Made by a program: the position numbers and the translations under genes. From Nageia nagi (Eukaryota > Pinophyta), in NCBI GenBank assembly GCA_050084985.1, contig JBITNC010000001.1, positions 141,174,001 through 141,238,000 of the forward strand: DNA of 64,000 nucleotides, given 5' to 3'. Each line of letters begins with the position of its first letter. Position 1 is the first letter of the stretch. The notes below the pieces were generated by a model that was given only the letters and a program-made list of their open reading frames with translations, had not been told where the DNA came from and made no database searches. Below, in pieces: positions 56,710-64,000 of this stretch.

Positions 56710-58280
56710 AAAATTTCAATTCATTGTTCTCTTACATGATGCCCTTGTCCTTGTTCTTCAACAATTTGAATTTCGTGAACCATTATGCAATATGACATAT
56801 TGATGTAACACCCATTGCACTATCCACAAATTACACTTCGACATGTATGTGGACATCAAGTTGATTGCAACAACCTCGATGCTCATACAACTTGTTAGTT
56901 CAAATACTTTATAACCTTGCCCATTTGCTAGTGCAACACCCCATTGTACAAGTTGTCATCATTTTTTGAGCATGTTCCCAATCAAAGCATTTTATCATTG
57001 GTCAAATTGAATTGATTCCACCATTGTCGGCCAAGGACTCGTTTGAGTTTGACTTCTAGTGCGACAATATGGGCTGAGTTGTTGCAATTTAAGTTTAAGT
57101 TGGAAGGTTGATGTTGACCTTAGAAATTTACAAAACAAGGATGACACTTCCTTTCATTGTTGTCTTGCATGATGTCCTTGCCCTTTTTCTTCAACAATTT
57201 AAACCTCATGACCATTATGCTACATTCAATATTGATGTAACACCCATTGCACTATCGACACATTATAGTTTGACATCTATGTGCATGGTAATTGTCATAT
57301 CAATCGCAACCTCTTTATGCTCACGCAACTCGTTTGTCCAAAGACTTCATAGTCTTGCCCATTCGCTAGTTCAACAACACATTGTACAAGTTATCATCAT
57401 TTCTTGAGAATGTTCCAATTGGAGCATTTCATCATCGATGAAATTGAATTGATTACACCATTGTCAAATAAGAACTCATTGTTGTCTTGCACACTGTTTG
57501 AAAGTGCACAAGTAATCCCCAATTACTCACGGATAGTTGCGATTTGCAAGCCAAATGCATAACTCGGGTGCATTATACAGCCCTGGCTATTTCCAATGGC
57601 TACTTGTGGGTTATTTGCCTACAATCAAAATAGAGCAAAAAAACATGAAAAAAGACGGTCAACACCAAAAAGTGCCTTTTAGTTTTTGATATGTTTGATT
57701 AGTTTTTTGCTTTGTAGGTTAATCTGTGAAGGATTTGAAGATTGACCATCAATTTCATATCTAAATATCTTTTTGTATGTTTTTTTCATGAAATGTTTGA
57801 GGTTTGTTTTGCTGAGTTTTTGTTGAGTACTCTCCAAATTGTTTCTTACTAGGTAGTTCCAGAGTCTGAGTTTTCCAACACCGGTATTGCATGATGCCCT
57901 TTCCCTTGTTCTTTAAGAATTTGAACTTTGTAAACCATTATGCAACATGACATATAGATGTAACATTGATTGCATTATCCACACATTACACTTTGACATC
58001 CATGTGGATGTCATGTTGATCACAACATCCTTGATGCTTGCACAACTCGTTAGTCAAAAGACTGGAAGTCTTGCCCATTTGCTAGTGCAACAACCCATTC
58101 CGCAAGTTATCATCGTTTTTCAAGTATGTTCCCCGTAAGAGCATTTCATCATCGGTCAAATTGAATTGATTACAACATTATCGATTGAGGACTCATTCAA
58201 GTTTGGGTTTGATTTGACAATATGGGCTTAGTTGCAATCTTAAGTTTAAGTTGGAAAGTCGATGTTGACTTGCTACCATA
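56710..58280. repeat. repeat of about 400 bp, three copies
   Basis: Copies at 56725-57115, 57145-57480 and 57885-58275 share 'ttcttcaacaattt', 'gatgtaacaccca', 'catttgctagt.caacaa', 'aaattgaattgatta' and 'aagtttaagttggaa'. The second lacks the last 60 bp or so. Copies 2 and 3 are separated by 57490-57880, a different sequence. The repeat is non-coding in the frames seen. Confidence 0.8.
57490..57880. other. sequence interrupting the 400-bp repeat
   Basis: About 390 bp unlike the repeat on either side. It breaks copy 2 after 'aactcattgttgtcttgcac' and copy 3 starts at 'tattgcatgatgcc'. It has T-rich stretches. No clear terminal repeats or target duplication could be assigned, so its origin is unknown. 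Confidence 0.4.
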
Positions 58281-59260
58281 TGTTCTTGAGGGTTAGACTT
58301 CATTCATCATGTTCATCTCAGATTTTGCTTTTCTCAACCAAACATAAACCAATGATGCATCTTATGTGGGTTTTAGTAGTGAAATCACCACAAAGTTTGC
58401 CACTAAAAAGCATTCTTCAAACTTGATATTTTTAGCCATCAACATATCTAGGGTGTTACTCTACATTTATCAACTAAATTTAACTTGAATAATTATGCCA
58501 AAATCTTGGCTTTTTGCAACATCTCCTACATTTGCTTTAGTAACACAATCATGCTACATCCACCATTAATGGCATTTGTCAATGTTCATTGAGGATGTCC
58601 ATGTGCATAGATCCTCCCTCTTCTATGGACCTAAACTATTTATGCTTGATCTCCAAAGCTTCTACCATTAATTCATTCAATTTTACTAGGATGTTGCTTT
58701 TCTTATTGTATACACAAGATGCTTAGAGTATTAGAGTTGGACTTTTTGATGCCACCTAAGATAAGCTTTTCTTGGTTCTTACTTTTGCTTCATGCAACTT
58801 CTTCTATTCTATCATATTGGGGTATTAATTTTTTGTGGCTTGCATTCTTGTTACCAGAAATGTAGTGGATGTAATGCCAACAGTAATAAAATAAGACCAT
58901 GCTTTTTCTTTTGTGAATTTTGGTTCTTCATGGTTACCTAAACCACCTCATGATATTATCATTGTTTTGACATTCCTTTGTGAATTACAACCATTTGTTG
59001 CAAACATGACATTGCACAATATACCATTTGTGTCATGCTACAACTTTCAACCATTAGGTGGTTGTTTGTTTTGATTTGGTTGACACCCTTAACATGGATT
59101 GCGATAACCCTTGATTACTTTCCTAGAGGCTCACACTTTTCACTTTTGTTTCTTTCTTCTTCCCATTATGGTGGCAGTTCTCCTTTGAGTGCTTGATAAC
59201 TTCAGGTATCACATTGTTGGTCACTTAGATGGTTAGCACTACTGTGGTTTTCCTTCAATA
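58281..59260 (-). other. weak minus-strand coding remnants
   Basis: Minus-strand words such as 'ALEIKHK', 'FRSIEEGGSMHMDILNEH' (58600-58670) and 'KLHEAKVRTKKSLS' (58745-58800) look protein-derived but are separated by stops. No family recognised. It may belong with the remnant at 59270-60230. Confidence 0.25.
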
Positions 59261-59269
59261 TTTCATACA

Positions 59270-60230
59270 TCAAATGACTTTCTTTCCTTTCTTTATATAT
59301 CCCTTAAACTCCCTTAATGTGCGCATCACATCCTTGTGCAAAGTAGTGATGGATGTGGATTCCTCATCATCGTCATTGTTTGAGGCACTTTTTTGTCTTT
59401 GGACATTGCTAGCCTTTTGTTTACTTTCCAAGTTCATTGCATGGTCATACACTTGTACATTGTTGATTGTACATAACCAATCTTTGAGAAATTTTTTGGC
59501 CAAATCTCTTTAATGAATCATTGCTTTTACAAATTGTAATTGGGCAGAATCTCCAATTTCTAATGAGCTACACAAGATGACATGGTACTTATTTACCAAA
59601 TTTTTTTTTATTGCTTGATGCTGTAAATCTCAGCAACAATCTTATTATCTTTTCTTAACAAATTAAACTCACTGAATGGCTTACACAATCCCTGCCCAAG
59701 TGTTTATTTTGTTCTTGTTTTTCACAACATATTAATAATTTGATGCACCATGTAATGTAGTGAGAAATGCTTTGGTTCAGTATCTCTCATCTAACTAGCC
59801 ACTCATTATCCATATAATGATGTCTGTTTTATTATGGCATCCGATTATGATGTATGTATCACATTGAAGGGTTGTGTTGGATTACCATTGCCCTAAACCT
59901 TTGGAAGCATTTTCGTCTCACCCATTATATTTTGGTCAGCCATGACATTCTCACTCTTTGGTTGTGTGGGCGGCTCCAACAATAGTCCTACCTCTAGAAC
60001 TTCCTCAATGAGTCCTCCCTCACCATCTCTTTGCATTGTTGCAATTGTCATCATCCTTGTATAACCTTTCAATTCATGGTGCACGAGATCCTTCAGCATT
60101 GTTGGTCTTAGGTGCTGAACCCTCGTTATCCAGGTTTGTAAATGCACCTTTTTTTCCAAAATTGTCGCTTGGTATCTTGTTGCCATTGTCGTACTTATCA
60201 CCACTTCTCTCGTTCTCATCATCACCAATC
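59270..60230 (-). pseudogene. possible gag-like retroelement remnant
   Basis: The minus-strand frame 59893-60228 ends 'NVMADQNIMGETKMLPKV', followed in shifted frames by 'NGNPTQPFNVIHTS' and 'TEPKHFSLHYMVHQIINML', a run resembling the start of a plant LTR-element gag. The frame 59270-59503 has basic and Ser/Asp-rich content ('SKQKASNVQRQKSASNNDDD'), as in a gag linker. No capsid, zinc knuckle or pol domain was confirmed. The orientation matches the 55473-55960 remnant. Confidence 0.3.
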
Positions 60231-60430
60231 ACATAGTATTTCTATTGTTTGTCAATGGTGTCATCATGCACTAGTTCTCATTGTCTTTTTCACCATCAAT
60301 AATTCTATTGCTATTCTACACATTGTCAACAAACCTTCCAATGTTTGACTCTATATTGTCAAAAATACCTACATTTTTCAAATCTTCACTTACGTTGTTT
60401 GTGCATCCGTCAGAAATACTGTCAACATTA

Positions 60431-60600
60431 TCTTTTTAAGCCCTTTCTTTGACAACAATCTCAAAACCTTGTTCTCTTGTGATGTTACACAATAATTGTC
60501 AGAAACACACTCAACTTAACCTTTGTAAGCCCTTTCTTCAACAATGATCCTAAAACCCTGTTCTCTCCTAATGTTACACAATAATGGACATTCTTTTCAG
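60431..60600. repeat. two-copy tandem repeat, about 90 bp
   Basis: 'aagccctttctt.gacaac' with 'aaacc(t/c)tgttctct' and 'atgttacacaataat' occurs at 60435-60500 and 60518-60595. Non-coding. Confidence 0.7.
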
Positions 60601-62490
60601 CCTTTTGTATGACTATTCAATGTTTCTGTACTTATCCTTAGTGGCAGCATGGACTGTTAAGTGAACATGCTTGTTCTTTGATGTTGTGTACTTTGGAACT
60701 TCAATGATGTTCAGCTTTTTCATCAATGGAATTTTGGACCCACTGCTTGAATTTATGTTTCACTCTTTATCCATGTTTACTCTTCTTGGTAATGTGTATT
60801 AAACATTGTGGGCCAATCTCCAATTATATCTGCTTCCTCAGGCTAATGTTTCATGTACTTCAGTTATTCCATTTGCAGTCGTCACATTTGAGCTTCTCTT
60901 CTCTTCATTGGGTCATCATCCTTTATTTTCTTATCTTTTTGATGATCTGCTTCATTCTTTTTATTTTCTCTGTACTTTTTCAACTCGAGATACCTTGGAA
61001 TGAGGATCCTTTGGAGTTTTAGAAATGTATGCTTAACATATTTGTTTGACACCTAAGTTGTGGACATTTCCATGTATGTTATATTTTTTATATCTTTGCA
61101 CGAACAAACATTTCTAGCTTCGGAGCCCCTTTGAAGTCCTTTGTGAATTCCTCTTCTTCCTTATTATTGCTTTTTTTCCATGGCAGCTTCCCAATCCTTC
61201 AATAGACTTGAAAACTATCTGTTCTGTATTTTAAATTTTTTTTCTTCTGACAAACACACATGATTGAGAGCTACTTTTACAAATTGATGGTACAGGGCAA
61301 TTTGTTAGGATGTGGGATTAGCCATATACGGTCATGTACAACAAATGGGATGTGCACAGACAAGCAAACATGTTCGACAATTGATGCGAACCCAGTTTCC
61401 CATGATAACAATTGATGCAGTCACATAGACTAACACAATAGATTCTTACAATGACACCAAAAGTGTAGAAATGCAGTTTTGTGAATTATATACTGTGGAT
61501 CATAGTCAACATTGTTGTAGCTGAATAGTAAATAGACACAAACACAACACATGATGCATAACAAAACTTAATATGGAACATATGCTTATATCATTTGAAC
61601 ATAATTAATACATCAATATGCCAACATTCAAAGTCACTTGTACCATAATAGTGACTTCCAAACTATGCTCTCGTAATTTTGGCATCTGTCTCCTAACAAA
61701 CTGAATGATATGCAGTCATCATAGACTCATAACTGACAATGCTAACAGTGCACAACAAAATGTAGTATTCCTCGTGACTCATCACATAATCATTTTCATT
61801 ACTCATGACACTATTATGGCATGTACTATAATAACAAAAAGTCAATGTGCATTTCCTCTCTATGGGTTGTAGAGCATAGAGAATTTCCTACTCACAAGGG
61901 AGATGCACTTTATCTCATAGATTAAGTATTAATGATAAAGTTGAAAAATATAAAAATTTTGAGTACGTTAAATTAGGCATGAGGTGGGAGTTTTGAGGTT
62001 GCTTTTGAAGTTGAATGAGAAGGTAGGCTTGGATTCTAGGGCTTTGCATGATCAGCTATTAAAGCCAGGAGAGAATTTTAGGAGCCAAAACAAGGCATGA
62101 GGAAAGATCTGGCCTCTGGCCTTCCAATGAGAATAAAGATTCAATACATGATTTGAAGGTAGTTGAGAAGGACAATAAAATAACACAAATTTCAGAAGAA
62201 ATTGTGAAGTATATTGTAGATTTTGAGAGGCGTGCACTAGTGATCTCGATGAAGTCATAGGGGGCATAATGGATTGCGCTCACATCTCCTAAATTAGCAT
62301 CACCTTCACAGCCTTTGCTTAGAGCGACTTTTTCAGAGTTTGGCTTGAGGCAGTTTGCTCGGTTGCCTATGAATCCAGCAATAACATTGTGATTAATCGC
62401 TAGGGTAATGTATTTATCTATCATCATTATGGCTATAGGAGTAAAGATGAAAACCCATGTGGTATTTGGAATTGGAACATGGCTATTTGG
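60601..62490. other. spacer, no gene recognised
   Basis: Short frames (for example 60726-61022 plus and 62059-62427 minus) are hydrophobic or of shadow type, and no domain was recognised. Ordinary AT-rich intergenic DNA with scattered 'acaacacatgatgcat' words near 61530-61600. Confidence 0.4.
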
Positions 62491-62499
62491 ATAGGTACA

Positions 62500-62640
62500 C
62501 TACAAATACACCTTGAGTTGCACAAAACGTGGAAACGTTTCCAAGTTTCGGAAATGAGTACGCGTGGAAACGTGCCCCGCCCAAATGGGCATGAAATGTG
62601 GAAATACTATATATATATATATATAAACAACATTTTAGAA
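62500..62640. other. possible hAT 3' terminal segment with (TA)n
   Basis: 'ttgagttgcacaaaacg' at 62515 resembles the end of hAT inverted repeats. Downstream 'cgtggaaacg' repeats at 62529 and 62562, 'ggaaacgtttcc' forms a palindrome, and 62609-62625 is a (TA)n tract. It lies 200-300 bp beyond the transposase stop at 62815, where a 3' terminus would be expected. The other terminus is outside the window, so it is unproven. Confidence 0.3.
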
Positions 62641-62814
62641 GCATCACCATGTTTATCTTAAATACCATAGATGATTACATGATCCAAAATTAGCCTTTAT
62701 ACATGGCTGGTCCTGGTACACATGAAATAAAACAGTCCTAAAGACATAACAGAGCTGGAAATGAAAAAAATTCAGAACTAAAGGCAGTCTGATCAGAATT
62801 ACATATTATGATAA

Positions 62815-64000
62815 TCAATCATCCTCATCATCAAAAATTGAACAAGATGCTTGTTCAATAGATCCTGTGCATGCAATGGAAGAAGAGGCAGCTCCGCTTC
62901 TGCTTGCAATTGCAACACTAGGATCACCAATGTCAACAGCAGCAAGAGAGAGATAATAAGCCTGGGTTCTTTAGATCCAATTCCCAATCTTTATGAGGCC
63001 CACTTGTATATTCTTCACCCCTATGAGACAGAAGACGTAGGTTGTTATGCACATATACAAGATCCTCAGCGTTCTGTGATCCCTACCTATTTCAATATAT
63101 GTAATAATAATTACATTACAATCATCTTCCATATAAATTTTAATACCAGTAGTTTCACATTAAAATTCATAGTTACACAAACTTAAAAATTTAAAATCCA
63201 AATTTCAAGTAAATTTTTAAATACTTGTTCCTCTTCACAAAATGAATCCAACCATAGCTGCTCCAATTCCTTTCGGCTGATGAAGAACTTGCCACTTGTG
63301 ATGGAATACGAGTGGCAATGTTTTGCTAATATACTCCACTTGCCCCATGACAAGTCCACCATTTAATTGGGTTCATAGTCCTCCTCTCAACTAAAGATGG
63401 TATGTTTGCAAAATCCTCCAAACCAGCAACAATAAAAGCAAATTCTTTCCTCACTTTAGTTTGTATATCAGCTAGAAACAACCTAAGGAAAGTCTTCTTT
63501 ACTCCAATTGCCACCTCCTTGTCGTTGTGCGGGGCCTTCCTCTTCCCATTACTTTGAGCAATGAGTTCTTCATCATAAAATCTTGGGATTAGAACATGTC
63601 CCAAATAGTGCTATGGAGTGTCAAATCCATTCCACCTCGTAACCATGATGGTCCTCAGCTGCTCTGCATAATCAATATTAACAAAATAAAGAGTACGAGC
63701 CTCTTGTGTAATAATGTCCATGGTTTTCTCAACCATGGTATCCATACCATCATAAACCTCTCCCAAGAAAGGTCTCTTTGTGTTTGCTTCTCGAAGAAGC
63801 TCAAAGAAAGGTGATGTGAACTTGATCAAGAAATCTATCTTGATCCACCAATCCTCATCAATCAAGGTCCTCCACACCATAGCTCCCCTCTCTGAATCTG
63901 ACTGTCTCCACTGAGCCCAAGTAGCACCCACCACCATACTCATCAATGCTGATTTCACATGAACAAGCCGCCTCAACATGATGACGTTTGAGGCATATCT
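62815..64000 (-). pseudogene. hAT-family transposase, C-terminal half, runs off the window
   Basis: Minus-strand frames read in order 'LRRLVHVKSALMSMVVGATW', 'RTLIDEDWWIKIDFLIKFT', 'RPFLGEVYDGMDTMVEKTMD' (63611-63979), 'PRFYDEELIAQSNGKRKAPH', 'RRTMNPIKWWTCHGASG' (63326-63604), then 'SQVASSSSAERNWSSYGWIH' (about 63217-63300). A separate exon (about 62815-63085) has 'AEDLVYVHNNLRLLSHRGEE' and an acidic end. SSSSAERNWS is the conserved hAT dimerisation motif of DUF659-type plant transposases. Defects seen: one stop replacing a Leu at about 63610, and a one-base shift in a (CT)n run near 62950. The intron between 63085 and 63217 has no perfectly phased splice pair. The N-terminus lies beyond 64000. 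Confidence 0.85.

Noticed and set aside
60726-61022. 98-codon hydrophobic plus-strand frame
   Set aside because: A T-rich, Phe/Leu-rich translation typical of AT-rich non-coding DNA; no signal for a membrane protein family.
1-64000. CRISPR arrays, bacterial operons or phage genes
   Set aside because: No regular spacer-repeat arrays, ribosome binding sites or bacterial gene density; the regular repeats are plant-type minisatellites and LTRs.

Overview
This is a nuclear plant sequence. It is AT-rich, has no bacterial gene layout, and has GT..AG introns, DYW-class PPR fragments, Ty3/gypsy and Ty1/copia retrotransposons, a LINE, a CACTA-type and hAT transposons, and imperfect CCCTAA arrays. Many decayed, nested retroelements and one possible intron of about 9.8 kb fit a very large genome such as a conifer; that is an inference and the species cannot be named. 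Almost every recognisable coding stretch belongs to mobile DNA or is broken. The only candidate host gene is on the + strand, with a GC-rich first exon near 33.2-33.67 kb and a second exon at 43.5 kb that looks like part of an Agenet/Tudor-type domain.

Layout. 1-5.6 kb: repeats, with an imperfect telomere-like array split by a small LTR element (2845-4532). 5.6-12.1 kb: a minus-strand array of broken, rearranged DYW-PPR pieces, interrupted by a plus-strand TnpA-like transposon gene (8172-9806). 12.1-13.2 kb: AT-rich DNA and a minisatellite ending in a CACTA-like terminus at 13207. 13.2-24.06 kb: an old Ty3/gypsy element cut by that terminus and by a second, nearly complete Ty3/gypsy element of Tat type (LTRs 13383-14136 and 21858-22680). 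24.4-29.5 kb: a minus-strand Ty1/copia remnant. 29.6-33.1 kb: low-complexity and G-rich DNA.

33.2-43.6 kb: the host gene candidate. Its long first intron holds a minus-strand LINE 3' end, a tRNA-like SINE head and local duplications. 44.9-54.7 kb: a degenerate tandem array with a period near 190 bp. It was invaded by a 735-bp hAT-like element with a 9-bp target duplication, and by a 6.8-kb LTR element that has an internal region without recognisable pol and with unrecognised ORFs. 55.4-61 kb: decayed minus-strand coding remnants, possibly gag-like, and a repeat of about 400 bp present three times. 62.8-64 kb: the C-terminal half of a minus-strand hAT transposase that runs off the window end.

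The genes do not form a working pathway. The window mainly records layered insertions. All domain calls come from reading translations by eye; no database search was possible.
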